From: Ensifer sp. Root278
Lineage (GTDB): Bacteria > Pseudomonadota > Alphaproteobacteria > Rhizobiales > Rhizobiaceae
Direction of reading: 5' to 3'
Assembly: GCF_001429285.1 (NCBI RefSeq)
Contig: NZ_LMJJ01000043.1
Coordinates: 417,545-481,544, forward strand
DNA: 64,000 bases
Below are positions 51,307-60,035 of the stretch, piece after piece (positions within the stretch are counted from its first letter, which is position 1; the number at the start of each line of letters is the position of its first letter). A model generated the notes under the pieces. The model did not search any database and was not told the origin of the DNA. It saw only the letters and a program-made list of their open reading frames with translations. The position numbers and the translations under genes were made by a program.

Positions 51307-51555
51307 TCAAGGGCTGCTGCGCGGTTGCTCCACCGTCGCCGCCACGATCCGGCGCACCACCGGAAGAACCACGAGCAGACTCGGGAACGCGACCAGCCAG
51401 GAGAAGGCCCAGGCCTTGAGCCATAGCGCCAAGAGATCCGGCTGCAGGCCGCTGCCGCTGGCCGTCGAGACAAAGGAGACGATGGCGGACATCAGCACGG
51501 AAAGGACCAGCGGCATGACGATCGCCTGGTATCGATGGGGGAGCTTCTTTGGCAT
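51307..51555 (-). CDS. DUF2798 small membrane protein
   Basis: 82 residues with two membrane helices (AIVMPLVLSVLMSAIVSFVS and AWAFSWLVAFPSLLVVLPVV) and the terminal VRRIVAATV motif of DUF2798. The function is unknown. It follows the NmrA-like gene by 57 bases on the same strand and is probably co-transcribed with it. Confidence 0.75.
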   Translation of the reverse strand: MPKKLPHRYQAIVMPLVLSVLMSAIVSFVSTASGSGLQPDLLALWLKAWAFSWLVAFPSLLVVLPVVRRIVAATVEQPRSSP

Positions 51556-51612
51556 AGGGATGACTCCAGGATTTCGAAAAAGAAAGGGAACGGCGCCGGA
51601 CAGTCCTTGTTG

Positions 51613-52482
51613 CTAGGCTTGCGCCAACTCACAGATGAAGCCTTCGAGGCTGCGGGGGGCACGCTGAAGCGTCGCGCGGAGCGTCAGGCTGTTTCCACCG
51701 AGACCGACATCCGAGTAGTGGGCGTGGACCTTGGCCAGCAGGTCCAGTTGGTGGTCGGTGTACTTGGCGCGGATCGGTTTCGCCCAGTCGTGGAAGCCGA
51801 TGTTTCCGGCGACGATCGGCCGCCCGAGCGCTTCGCTCATCATGCGGGCGATTTCCTCACGGTTGTGCCGTCCTTCGGCGCAGAGCTCGAGCGTTGCATA
51901 GGCGAGGCGATCCTCGGTCAGTGCAATTGCCGCGACCTCGGCGACGTCCCGGTAGTCGACCCGGGCGATGCGCGTCGTCGTCGGGAACGGCTCGGCGAAG
52001 GTGCCGGTTGCAAGCACACTTGGCCAGGCCGGGCGGAGGTTCTGCATGAAGTTTGCCGGATGCAGGATGGTGTATTCGAGCGGTGACGAATAGAGCGCGT
52101 CCTCCACCGGGATCTTGGCCGCATGGTTCTTCAGCCGGACATGGGTCGGCTGGATGACCGAGGAAAAGACGAACTTGCTGACGCCGGTACGCGCGGCGGC
52201 ATCGACCATCGACACGCCCATCGCCGCTTCATCCGGGGCAAAGGCAGGCCCGATATGGAAGACGCCGGCAGCGCCTTCGAGTGCCCGGTCGAGGCTGCCG
52301 CGCTCACGCAGATCGCCGATCGCGATTTCGGATGCGCCCAGCGATTTCGCCAGCGCGCCATGCGTCTCATCGCGGATCAGGGCGCGAACCTTGGCGCCGC
52401 GCCGCGCCAGTTCCGGAACGACGAGACCGGCAAAGCGACCGGTGGCGCCGACAACGAGGATCGTATTGGAGCGCTGGTTCAT
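51613..52482 (-). CDS. NmrA-like NAD(P)-binding protein
   Basis: 289 residues of atypical short-chain-dehydrogenase fold. The nucleotide-binding motif is ILVVGATGRFAGLVVPELAR. The later HAAKIPVEDALYSSPLEYTI and LHPANFMQNL segments match NmrA/quinone-reductase-2-like proteins (azoreductase or redox sensor types); no Tyr-x-x-x-Lys is apparent. It is divergent from a LysR gene at 52596, its likely regulator. Confidence 0.75.
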   Translation of the reverse strand: MNQRSNTILVVGATGRFAGLVVPELARRGAKVRALIRDETHGALAKSLGASEIAIGDLRERGSLDRALEGAAGVFHIGPAFAPDEAAMGVSMVDAAARTGVSKFVFSSVIQPTHVRLKNHAAKIPVEDALYSSPLEYTILHPANFMQNLRPAWPSVLATGTFAEPFPTTTRIARVDYRDVAEVAAIALTEDRLAYATLELCAEGRHNREEIARMMSEALGRPIVAGNIGFHDWAKPIRAKYTDHQLDLLAKVHAHYSDVGLGGNSLTLRATLQRAPRSLEGFICELAQA

Positions 52483-52573
52483 CTGGGTCTGCCTTTCGTG
52501 CCGCCGAGAAGTGATGACTTCAAGCTAATGAGGCACAAGGCGGCGGACAATCGACGTGAAATGTGATTTATTC

Positions 52574-52588
52574 TCCCGGAAAACGGGA
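52574..52588. promoter_or_regulatory. Dyad in NmrA/LysR divergent promoter
   Basis: TCCCG-gaaaa-CGGGA is a perfect 5+5 repeat seven bases before the LysR start. It could be the LysR binding site; the GGGA arm may also serve as that gene's ribosome site. Confidence 0.3.
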
Positions 52589-52595
52589 TTATCGC

Positions 52596-53489
52596 ATGAG
52601 CCGCATCGAAGATCTGGAAGCCTTTATGGCGATCGTCGAACAGGGTAGCCTGACGGCGGCTGCGAAACGGCTGGGGCGCCCGCTCCAGACCGTCAGCCGG
52701 TCGCTCGCCATGCTTGAGGACGACGTCGGTGTTGAACTGGTGCATCGCACGACCCGCCGCTCGATGCCGAGCGAGGCGGGCGAGAGCTTCTATCAGCGCA
52801 TCAAGCCGGCGGTGGAGGAGATCCACGAGGCGCGCGAGGAGGCGGCGCAGCGCCGGTCCGAGCCGTCAGGCGTGCTGCGCCTCGGGGCGCCCAATCTGTT
52901 TGCGCCGCGGTTCCTGATGCCAATCATCGCCGAATACATGGCGAAGTATCCTGCGGTCGAGGTGGACCTCGACCTTTCCGATGCGTTCGTCGACCTCGCC
53001 GGGAGCGGGCTCGACCTCGTGGTGCGGATCGGGGATCTCGCGGATTCGGGACTGACAAGCAAACGCCTGGGTGCGCTTCGGCGGGTCGTCTTCGGTTCGC
53101 CCTCCTATTTCGCGCGCTTCGGTCGGCCTTCACATCCGCTGGAACTGGCCGAGCATCGTTGTGTCACGCGCACGGGCGACGAGCGACCTGGCGCCTGGAT
53201 GTTCACCATCGACGGTCGGGCTCGTGCGGTCAAAGTCACCGGCGCGTTTCGCACGAATTCGATGAACACGATCTACTCGGCGGTGGAGGTAGGTCTCGGC
53301 CTTGGCTACTCCCCGCTCTGGCAGATCAAGCACCTGATCGACGCGGGCAAGGTCGAAATCGTCCTTGAAGACTTTGAGCCCGCTCCGGTGCCGATCCACG
53401 CGCTTTGGCTCGAGGGGCGGAGCCCTTCGGCAAAAATCCGTTACTTTCTCGATCTGCTCGGCGAGCGGCTGAAGCTCGACCGCCTTTAG
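52596..53489 (+). CDS. LysR family regulator
   Basis: 297 residues from MSRIEDLEAF. It is of the CrgA/DsdC-like group with winged helix IVEQGSLTAAAKRLGRPLQT and VGVELVHRTTR and a complete effector domain. It is divergent from the NmrA-like/DUF2798 pair with a 113-base gap, which points to these as targets. The ligand is unknown. Confidence 0.85.
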   Translation: MSRIEDLEAFMAIVEQGSLTAAAKRLGRPLQTVSRSLAMLEDDVGVELVHRTTRRSMPSEAGESFYQRIKPAVEEIHEAREEAAQRRSEPSGVLRLGAPNLFAPRFLMPIIAEYMAKYPAVEVDLDLSDAFVDLAGSGLDLVVRIGDLADSGLTSKRLGALRRVVFGSPSYFARFGRPSHPLELAEHRCVTRTGDERPGAWMFTIDGRARAVKVTGAFRTNSMNTIYSAVEVGLGLGYSPLWQIKHLIDAGKVEIVLEDFEPAPVPIHALWLEGRSPSAKIRYFLDLLGERLKLDRL

Positions 53490-53540
53490 AGCGGGCGAGG
53501 CCGTTTCTCTGCCGGCACCGCCCTTAACGTGTGAAGCTGC

Positions 53541-54404
53541 CTATTTCGCGAACTTCTTGGCGCCGGCGACGCAGAGCACGATGGCGCCGGTGGTTGCAAG
53601 CATGGCCCAGCTCACCGGCTCTCCCAGAAGCGTCGCTGCAAGTGCCAGGCCGAAGAAGGGCTGCAGAAGCTGCAGTTGGCCGACGCCGGCAACGCCGCCG
53701 AGCGCGAGGCCGCGATACCAGAAGACGAAGCCGACGAGCATGCTGAACACCGAGACATAAGCGAGGCCCGTCCAGGCGCCATGCGTGACCGTCGCGAAGG
53801 AGGAAGGCAGCGTGAAGAGCGTGAGCGCGAGCATGATCGGCAGCGACAGGACCAGCGCCCAGCAGATGACCTGCCAGCCGCCAAGCTTGCGCGAGAGGCT
53901 GGCGCCCTCGGCGTAGCCGAGGCCGCAGAGGATGATGGCGCCGAGCATCAGGAGGTCGCCGATGGGCGACGCGGCGAAGCCCTGGACCAGCGCGAAGCCC
54001 ACCACTGCGGCGCTGCCGAGGGAGGAAAAAAGCCAGAAAGCCGGGCGTGGCCGCTCGCCGGCGCGCAACACGCCGAAGATCGCAGTCGCCAACGGCAGCA
54101 GGCCGACGAAGACGATCAGATGCGCCGAGGTCACGTGCTGCAAGGCCAGGGCGGTCAAAAGCGGGAAACCGAGCACGACGCCAAAGGCGACAATCGCCAG
54201 AGAAACGAGATCGGCCCGAGCTGGACGCGGCTGACGGAAGATCAGAAGCAGCGCGAGCGCGAGCAGGCCGGCGATCGCCGCGCGCGCCACCGTCAGAAAC
54301 ACCGGATCGAAATCCATCACTGCGACGCGTGTCGCAGGCAGTGACCCGCTGAAGATCAGCACCCCGAGAAAACCGCTCATCCAACCGTCTGCCGTCTTGT
54401 CCAT
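53541..54404 (-). CDS. EamA family (DMT) exporter
   Basis: 287 residues from MDKTADGWM with GGAG six bases upstream; the longer frame overlaps the divergent gene. Ten membrane helices in two EamA repeats (VLIFSGSLPATRVAVMDFDP; GLAYVSVFSMLVGFVFWYRG). Such proteins export amino acids or metabolites. The divergent MocR regulator gene 80 bases away is the standard partner, and a palindrome lies between them. Confidence 0.85.
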   Translation of the reverse strand: MDKTADGWMSGFLGVLIFSGSLPATRVAVMDFDPVFLTVARAAIAGLLALALLLIFRQPRPARADLVSLAIVAFGVVLGFPLLTALALQHVTSAHLIVFVGLLPLATAIFGVLRAGERPRPAFWLFSSLGSAAVVGFALVQGFAASPIGDLLMLGAIILCGLGYAEGASLSRKLGGWQVICWALVLSLPIMLALTLFTLPSSFATVTHGAWTGLAYVSVFSMLVGFVFWYRGLALGGVAGVGQLQLLQPFFGLALAATLLGEPVSWAMLATTGAIVLCVAGAKKFAK

Positions 54405-54465
54405 CGCATGCTCCTTTTTCGCCTGTATCGGCCGAGGAGGGTGGTCTTGCCAGAGACAATGCGGT

Positions 54466-54483
54466 ACAGTTTTGCCAAACTGT
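54466..54483. promoter_or_regulatory. Palindrome in EamA/MocR divergent promoter
   Basis: ACAGTTT-tgcc-AAACTGT is a perfect 7+7 dyad touching the MocR start region. It is a candidate MocR operator; its place next to the ATG would suit autorepression. Confidence 0.5.
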
Positions 54484-54484
54484 A

Positions 54485-55927
54485 ATGGACGATTGGGCAG
54501 TACGGATGACAATGCTGGAGCTTGGGATCGGCAGCGAAACGCTGCTCGAAGGCGTGATGGCGACGATCCGGCAGCGGATCTCGGGGCGCGTTCTCACACC
54601 TGGCGCGAAGCTTCCGTCCATCCGCGCCTTCGCCAAGACCATGCGCGTTTCCAAATCGACCGTCGTCGAGGCCTATGAGCGGCTGGTGGCGGAAGGCGTC
54701 ATTCGCTCGAAACCGGGCGCGGGTTTCTTTGTCTCGGCGCCGCTGGCGCCCTTGTCGCTGGCCGAGATTGGGCCGCGGCTCGACCGGGCCGTCGATCCGC
54801 TCTGGGTATCGCGCCAGGCGCTGGAAACGGGCGACAACGTGCTGAAACCGGGCTGCGGCTGGTTGCCGCCGAGCTGGATGCCGGAGACGGCAATCCGCCG
54901 CGCGCTCAAGTCCGCAGCCAGGCTGGAGGCGAGCGGGCTGACGGACTATGGAACGCCGCTTGGCCATCGGCCGCTGCGCCAGCTTCTGGCACGACGTCTC
55001 GGCGAACATGGGGTCGAGGCGTCACCCGATCAGATCATCCTGACGGAATCGGGAACGCAGGCGATCGACCTTCTCTGTCGCTTCCTGCTCGAGCCCGGCG
55101 ATACGGTCGTGGTCGACGATCCCTGCTATTTCAATTTCCATGCCTTGCTGCGCGCCCACCGGGCTGAGGTGGTGAGCGTGCCCTATACGCCCTCGGGGCC
55201 CGATCTGGAAAAATTCGCCGAGGTGCTGGCGGCGCATCGGCCGCGGCTCTACATCACCAATTCCGCTCTCCATAACCCGACAGGCGCCACACTCTCTCCT
55301 GTCGTCGCCCATCGGCTGCTCAAGCTTGCCGAGCAGGCGGGGCTGACGATCATCGAGGATGATATCTTCGCGGATTTCGAGCATACGCCGGCGCCACGGC
55401 TCGCCGCCTTCGACGGGCTCGATCGTGTCGTACAGATCGGCAGCTTTTCCAAGACCCTCTCCGCCTCGATGCGCTGCGGCTTCATCGCCGCGCCGCGCGA
55501 CTGGATCGAAGGGCTCATCGACCTGAAGATCGCCACCACCTTCGGCGGGCCGAGCCTTGCGGCGGAGCTGGTTTTTTCGATGCTCAAGGATGGCAGCTAT
55601 CGCAAGCACATGGAGGCGCTGCGCCAGCGTCTGGCCCGCGTCATGAGCGAGACGGCGGCGCGGCTCGGTGTCATCGACATCAAGCCATGGATCGAGCCGC
55701 AGGCCGGGATGTTCCTCTGGTGCTGCTTGCCCGATGGTGTCGATGCGGCCGACGTGGCACAGAAGGCGCTGCAGCAGGAGATCGTGCTGGCGCCCGGCAA
55801 CGTCTTTTCCCATGCCGGCACGGCCAACGGCTTCATGCGCTTCAACGTCTCCCAATGCGAGGATGAGCGGCTTTTCAAAATTCTGCCCCTGATCATGCGC
55901 CAATGCGGTGTCGGGCGCGCAGGCTGA
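54485..55927 (+). CDS. MocR-type GntR-aminotransferase fusion regulator
   Basis: 480 residues. A GntR winged helix (residues 15-85: VLTPGAKLPSIRAFAKTMRV, SKSTVVEAYERLVAEGVI) is joined by a linker to a fold-type I aminotransferase domain with the PLP lysine Lys323 (GSFSKTLSASMRCGF), Asp/Tyr contacts in DDPCYFNF and HNPTGAT. MocR proteins use PLP and an amino compound as effectors. The ATG at 54485 has no clear ribosome site and a start at residue 8 or 10 is possible. The divergent EamA exporter is its likely target. Confidence 0.85.
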   Translation: MDDWAVRMTMLELGIGSETLLEGVMATIRQRISGRVLTPGAKLPSIRAFAKTMRVSKSTVVEAYERLVAEGVIRSKPGAGFFVSAPLAPLSLAEIGPRLDRAVDPLWVSRQALETGDNVLKPGCGWLPPSWMPETAIRRALKSAARLEASGLTDYGTPLGHRPLRQLLARRLGEHGVEASPDQIILTESGTQAIDLLCRFLLEPGDTVVVDDPCYFNFHALLRAHRAEVVSVPYTPSGPDLEKFAEVLAAHRPRLYITNSALHNPTGATLSPVVAHRLLKLAEQAGLTIIEDDIFADFEHTPAPRLAAFDGLDRVVQIGSFSKTLSASMRCGFIAAPRDWIEGLIDLKIATTFGGPSLAAELVFSMLKDGSYRKHMEALRQRLARVMSETAARLGVIDIKPWIEPQAGMFLWCCLPDGVDAADVAQKALQQEIVLAPGNVFSHAGTANGFMRFNVSQCEDERLFKILPLIMRQCGVGRAG

Positions 55928-55945
55928 GCAGACCGGCGTGCTGAA

Positions 55946-55983
55946 GGCGATTGCTCGTTTTAGAGGCAATCGCCGGCGATTGC
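55946..55983. other. Mutually exclusive hairpins after the MocR gene
   Basis: The nine-mer GGCGATTGC (55946-55954), its complement GCAATCGCC (55966-55974) and GGCGATTGC again (55975-55983) lie in a row. The middle copy can pair with either neighbour. It is 18 bases past the MocR stop and may be a terminator or a regulated structure. Confidence 0.5.
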
Positions 55984-56056
55984 TGGGGAAGGGCCGTTGA
56001 TCTCAGCCTTGCCACTTTGCTTTGCCGCGGAGTTGGGCAGGTTTTGCCTATTTTTT

Positions 56057-56080
56057 GCGCAATGAGCTTCTTCCTTGCGC
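56057..56080. promoter_or_regulatory. Possible upstream activator site for glnII
   Basis: GCGCAA and TTGCGC are inverted 12 bases apart, about 80-100 bases upstream of the sigma-54 promoter, where NtrC would bind. The match to the NtrC consensus is weak. Confidence 0.3.
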
Positions 56081-56156
56081 TGTAGCGTCTGCTCGCCGGG
56101 GCTCCTGCCTGCCGCCAAACGCAAGTTTCTCTGGATTCTCGGCGCTGAATTCTAGT

Positions 56157-56172
56157 TGGCACGATTAATGCT
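56157..56172 (+). promoter_or_regulatory. Sigma-54 promoter of glnII
   Basis: TGGCACGATTAATGCT has the invariant GG (56158-56159) and GC (56170-56171) exactly ten bases apart. It lies 91 bases upstream of the glnII ATG, as expected for NtrC-activated glnII in rhizobia. The rest of 55984-56156 shows no gene. Confidence 0.75.
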
Positions 56173-56262
56173 TCTTAACGGGCATCGGTCGTCGGGCAGC
56201 CGATCTGGATTGCCCAGCCGCTTCGGAACCCAGCCATTCCTGGCGTCATGTGAGAGAACGAA

Positions 56263-57303
56263 ATGACAAAGTTTAAGCTCGAATACATCTGGCTCGACGG
56301 TTACAAGCCCACCCCGAACCTGCGCGGCAAGACCTTGATCAAGGAATTCGATGCTTTTCCGACGCTTGAGCAGCTGCCCTTCTGGGGCTTCGACGGTTCC
56401 TCGACGATGCAGGCCGAAGGCAGCAGCTCCGACTGCGTTCTGAAGCCGGTTGCCGTTTATCCGGATCCGGAGCGCAAGAACGGCGTTCTGGTTCTCTGCG
56501 AAGTCATGATGCCCGATGGCACGACGCCGCATCCGTCCAACACCCGCGCCCCGATCCTCGATGACGAAGGCGCCTGGTTCGGCTTCGAGCAGGAGTATTT
56601 CTTCTATCAGAACGGCCGCCCGCTCGGTTTCCCGGAAGCCGGCTTCCCCGCGCCGCAAGGCCCCTATTACTGCGGCGTCGGTTTCAGCAATGTCGGCGAT
56701 GTTGCCCGCAAGGTCGTCGAAGAGCACCTCGACATCTGCCTGGCTGCCGGCATCAACCATGAAGGCATCAACGCAGAAGTCGCCAAGGGCCAGTGGGAAT
56801 TCCAGGTGTTCGGCAAGGGCTCGCGCAAGGCCGCCGACGAAATCTGGCTCGCCCGCTACCTGCTGCAGCGCCTGACGGAAAAATACGGCATCGACGTCGA
56901 ATACCACTGCAAGCCGCTCGGCGACACCGACTGGAACGGCTCGGGCATGCACGCCAACTTCTCGACCGAATACATGCGCACAGTCGGCGGCAAGGACTAT
57001 TTCGAAAACCTGATGGCTGCCTTTGCCGAAGCCCGCGCCGACCACATCGCCGTCTACGGTCCTGATAACCACATGCGCCTGACCGGCAAGCACGAAACCG
57101 CTTCGATCCACCAGTTCAGCTACGGCGTTGCTGACCGTGGCGCTTCGATCCGCGTTCCGCATAGCTTCGTCAACAACGGTTACCGCGGTTACCTCGAAGA
57201 TCGCCGCCCGAACTCCAAGGGCGACCCCTACCAGATCGCTTCGCAAATCCTGAAGACGATCTCGACAGTGCCGACCGACGTCGCAAAGCGCGAAGCCGCC
57301 TGA
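56263..57303 (+). CDS. glnII: Glutamine synthetase II (eukaryote-type)
   Basis: 346 residues, the size of GSII. It makes glutamine from glutamate, ammonia and ATP in the cytoplasm. Signature segments are FWGFDGSSTMQAEG near residue 41, FGFEQEYFF with the metal-binding glutamates, GINHEGINAEVAKGQWEFQV, then NGSGMHANFST and GKHETASIHQFSYGVADRG. GSII beside GSI is typical of Rhizobiaceae. It is transcribed alone from a sigma-54 promoter and closed by two terminators. Confidence 0.95.
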   Translation: MTKFKLEYIWLDGYKPTPNLRGKTLIKEFDAFPTLEQLPFWGFDGSSTMQAEGSSSDCVLKPVAVYPDPERKNGVLVLCEVMMPDGTTPHPSNTRAPILDDEGAWFGFEQEYFFYQNGRPLGFPEAGFPAPQGPYYCGVGFSNVGDVARKVVEEHLDICLAAGINHEGINAEVAKGQWEFQVFGKGSRKAADEIWLARYLLQRLTEKYGIDVEYHCKPLGDTDWNGSGMHANFSTEYMRTVGGKDYFENLMAAFAEARADHIAVYGPDNHMRLTGKHETASIHQFSYGVADRGASIRVPHSFVNNGYRGYLEDRRPNSKGDPYQIASQILKTISTVPTDVAKREAA

Positions 57304-57310
57304 TTTTCCC

Positions 57311-57340
57311 TTGCCCGGCGCATACGAGGGCGCCGGGCAA
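57311..57340 (+). terminator. Hairpin just after glnII
   Basis: TTGCCCGGCGC and GCGCCGGGCAA form a perfect 11-bp stem with an eight-base loop, seven bases past the glnII stop codon. Confidence 0.65.
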
Positions 57341-57374
57341 ACTCGACTATGTCGCGCCTCTCGCGACGACAAAC

Positions 57375-57406
57375 AAAAACGCCCTGCGGATTGCGGGGCG
57401 TTTTTT
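57375..57406. terminator. Intrinsic terminator between glnII and ABC operon
   Basis: CGCCC-TGC-loop-GCG-GGGCG stem flanked by AAAAA on the left and TTTTTT on the right. It can end transcription in both directions, serving glnII and the convergent ABC operon. Confidence 0.8.
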
Positions 57407-57438
57407 GTTTTGGAGCGATGCGCGCGTGGTTCCGAGCT

Positions 57439-58347
57439 TTAGACCGCGCGCACGAAATGATCGGGTTCCACTTCGCGAATCGACTCTTGCGTCGCTGCCG
57501 AGCGGCGGCGTGTCTCGTCTGCCTCGGAGGCGCTGACTTGCGCGTTCGGATCGTCGAAGCGGATGTCCGGGTCGGGAACGGCCGAGAGCAACAGCTTGGT
57601 ATAGGGATGGGCCGGATTGTCGATGACCTTGCCGGTATTTCCCCATTCGACGATCTGGCCGGCATACATCACCGCGATATCCTCGGCCACATAGCGGGCG
57701 GTCGCGATGTCGTGGGTGATGTAGAGCAGGCCGAGGTTCATCTCGCGCTTCATTTCGCTGAGCAGATTGAGCACGCCGAGGCGCACGGAAACGTCGAGCA
57801 TCGAGGTCGGCTCGTCGGCGACGATGACCTCGGGCTTTGCCGCGAGTGCGCGGGCGATGTTGACGCGCTGGCGCTGACCGCCCGAGAGTTCGTGCGGGTA
57901 CTTCGGCGCGACGATATCGGGATCGAGCTTCACTTGCCGCAGGAGCGCCTTGATCTCCTCCGCGATTGCGGCGCCCTTGATGTCGGGGCGATGCAGCATC
58001 AGCGGCCGCTTCAGATGATAGGCGATCGTGTGGGCCGGGTTGAGCGAGGCGAACGGATCCTGGAAGATCATCTGCACCGATCGGCGATAGTGGGCGTTCT
58101 CCTTGCTTCCCGCTGAAACGATGGGCTTGCCCTTGAAGAGCAGCCGCCCTTCGCTCGGTTCGTATTCGCGCATGGCGATGCGGGCGCAGGTGGTCTTACC
58201 GCTGCCGGATTCGCCGACGACGGCGAGCGCCCGTCCCGTATGGAGCGAAAAAGAAATCGACCGCGCGGCTCGCACGGCGCCCGGTCCGTTGCCAAAGGTC
58301 TTGCTGACCTTGTCCAAGGTCAAAATGGGTGCGGATGTGCCGGTCAT
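57439..58347 (-). CDS. Oligopeptide-type ABC ATPase (DppF/OppF-like)
   Basis: 302 residues with Walker A VVGESGSGKTTCA, Q-loop MIFQDPFASLNP, signature LSGGQRQRVNIARAL and Walker B VIVADEPTSMLD. The C-terminal VEWGNTGKVIDNPAHPYTKL extension is the oligopeptide/dipeptide ATPase tail. It is the last gene of the operon and overlaps the second ATPase gene by ATGA; the two ATPases form the heterodimer of the importer. Confidence 0.85.
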   Translation of the reverse strand: MTGTSAPILTLDKVSKTFGNGPGAVRAARSISFSLHTGRALAVVGESGSGKTTCARIAMREYEPSEGRLLFKGKPIVSAGSKENAHYRRSVQMIFQDPFASLNPAHTIAYHLKRPLMLHRPDIKGAAIAEEIKALLRQVKLDPDIVAPKYPHELSGGQRQRVNIARALAAKPEVIVADEPTSMLDVSVRLGVLNLLSEMKREMNLGLLYITHDIATARYVAEDIAVMYAGQIVEWGNTGKVIDNPAHPYTKLLLSAVPDPDIRFDDPNAQVSASEADETRRRSAATQESIREVEPDHFVRAV

Positions 58348-59147
58348 CGAAGAACGCCTCCATGCAGCGAGGGAAAGGAGGCCCAGAGCTTCTTCGTGTA
58401 GTCGTGTTCGGGCGTCCGGTAGATGGTGTCGGCGGTGCCCTGTTCGACCAGCTTGCCGGCAAGCATGATGCCGATGCGGTCGCAGAACTGCACCATCAGC
58501 CCGAGGTCGTGGGTGATGAAGAGCACGGCGAAGCCGAGCTTGCGCCGGAGCTCGTTGATGCGCTGCAGGATTTCGCGCTGAACGACGACGTCAAGCGCCG
58601 TCGTCGGTTCGTCCATGACGATGAGGCGCGGATCGAGCGCCAGGCAGATGGCAATCACGATGCGCTGGCGCATGCCGCCGGAAAACTGGTGCGGATAGTC
58701 GCGCATCCGGTCCGGCGAAATATCGACGAGCCGCAGCATTTCTGCAGTGCGGTCACGCGCAGCGGCCCGGCTTATGCCCTTATGTGTCTTCAAGACGTCG
58801 TAGAACTGCTGCTCGATGCGCAACACCGGGTTCAGCGAGTTCATCGCGCTCTGGAACACCATCGCCACCTCGCGCCAGCGGAAATCGGCAAGGCCCTTAT
58901 GGTCGAGATCGAGCACGTTGCGGCCGTCGAGCAGGATGGCGCTCTCCTTGCGGATCAGCGCCGGCGGCCTGTGCAGCCGGCTAATGGCAAAGGCGATCGT
59001 GCTCTTGCCGCAGCCGGATTCTCCGGCAAGGCCGAAGACTTCCCCGGGCGCAACGTCGAAGCTGACGTCGTCGACGGCGCGGAAGTCGTTGGTCTCGCCG
59101 ATATAGTCGATGGTCAGGTTTTTGACCGAAAGCAATGGCGCTGTCAC
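58344..59147 (-). CDS. Oligopeptide-type ABC ATPase (DppD/OppD-like)
   Basis: 267 residues with Walker [29 protein letters not shown], signature [16 protein letters not shown] and Walker [13 protein letters not shown]. The tail [20 protein letters not shown] is that of the oligopeptide family. It overlaps the permease gene upstream and the partner ATPase gene downstream by four bases each. Confidence 0.85.
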   Translation of the reverse strand: MTAPLLSVKNLTIDYIGETNDFRAVDDVSFDVAPGEVFGLAGESGCGKSTIAFAISRLHRPPALIRKESAILLDGRNVLDLDHKGLADFRWREVAMVFQSAMNSLNPVLRIEQQFYDVLKTHKGISRAAARDRTAEMLRLVDISPDRMRDYPHQFSGGMRQRIVIAICLALDPRLIVMDEPTTALDVVVQREILQRINELRRKLGFAVLFITHDLGLMVQFCDRIGIMLAGKLVEQGTADTIYRTPEHDYTKKLWASFPSLHGGVLR

Positions 59148-60034
59148 AGGCGGCCCTCCCCGGAACGGATAAGGGCCGACCAGCGGCCGAGGCGGTTGCC
59201 GGTGCGCAGCCGCGGATTGGCGATCTCATCGACCGCGAAGTTGAGCAGCGACAGGCCAATGCCGAGGAAGGCGAGCGCGAAGCAGGGCGTCAGGATGTCC
59301 CACCAGGCGCCGACCGAAAGGGCAGAGGCCTTCTGGGCGCCATAGAGCATGGTGCCCCAGGAAACGACCTTGGGATCGCCAAGGCCGAGGAACTCGAGCG
59401 TTGCCTGGGTGATGATCGCAAAGATCACGCTGCCGATGAAGTTGATGCCGACAATCGAAATCAAGTTGGGGAAGATCTCGAAGGTCATGATGCGCCAGCG
59501 CGGCTCACCCATCATCTCGGCGGATTTCACATAGTCCTTCTGCTTGACCGAGAGCGTTTCGGCGCGGGTGACGCGTGCGCCCCAGGCCCAAGAGGTGCCG
59601 CCGAGAATAAGCGCGATGACCCACGGGCTCGCCTGGCCGATGAAGGCGGCGAGCACGAGCAGCAGCGGCAGGTTTGGGACGACGAGCACCATGTTGGTGA
59701 AGAAGCTGATGACTTCGTCGACCTTGCCGCCGCGGTAGCCGGCGATGATGCCGAGCGCGGTGCCGACGGCGGTGATCAAAAGGCCGGCGCCGAAACCGAC
59801 CGCAAGCGAGGTACGAGCGCCATAGATCAGGCGTGCGAAGACGTCCTGGCCGATGCGGGTGGTTCCGAGCCAATGGTCGAGCGACGGCGCCTGGTGCGGC
59901 CGGCCGACGCGGGCGCTCGGGTCGTAGGTAGTCAGCAGCGGGGCGGCGATCGCCACAAGCAGAATGAAGGCGACGATCAGCGCGCCGACCATGGCCTTGC
60001 GATTGTGGATCAGCGGGAAGGAGGAGGTCTTCAT
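59144..60034 (-). CDS. ABC permease (DppC/OppC-like)
   Basis: 296 residues with six membrane helices and a periplasmic loop after helix 1. The GTTRIGQDVFARLIYGARTS segment and the EAA-type loop RAETLSVKQKDYVKSAEMMG are characteristic of the DppC group. It starts one base after the other permease gene ends. Confidence 0.85.
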   Translation of the reverse strand: MKTSSFPLIHNRKAMVGALIVAFILLVAIAAPLLTTYDPSARVGRPHQAPSLDHWLGTTRIGQDVFARLIYGARTSLAVGFGAGLLITAVGTALGIIAGYRGGKVDEVISFFTNMVLVVPNLPLLLVLAAFIGQASPWVIALILGGTSWAWGARVTRAETLSVKQKDYVKSAEMMGEPRWRIMTFEIFPNLISIVGINFIGSVIFAIITQATLEFLGLGDPKVVSWGTMLYGAQKASALSVGAWWDILTPCFALAFLGIGLSLLNFAVDEIANPRLRTGNRLGRWSALIRSGEGRL

Positions 60035-60035
60035 G

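Noticed and set aside
55893-56162. 89-codon minus-strand ORF upstream of glnII as gstI
   Set aside because: Its sequence does not show the ESAKIYQFP-type motif I expect of GstI/DUF2735, and it overlaps the sigma-54 promoter and hairpins.
56152-57372. 406-codon minus-strand frame opposite glnII
   Set aside because: glnII is unmistakable on the plus strand; the other frame is a shadow.
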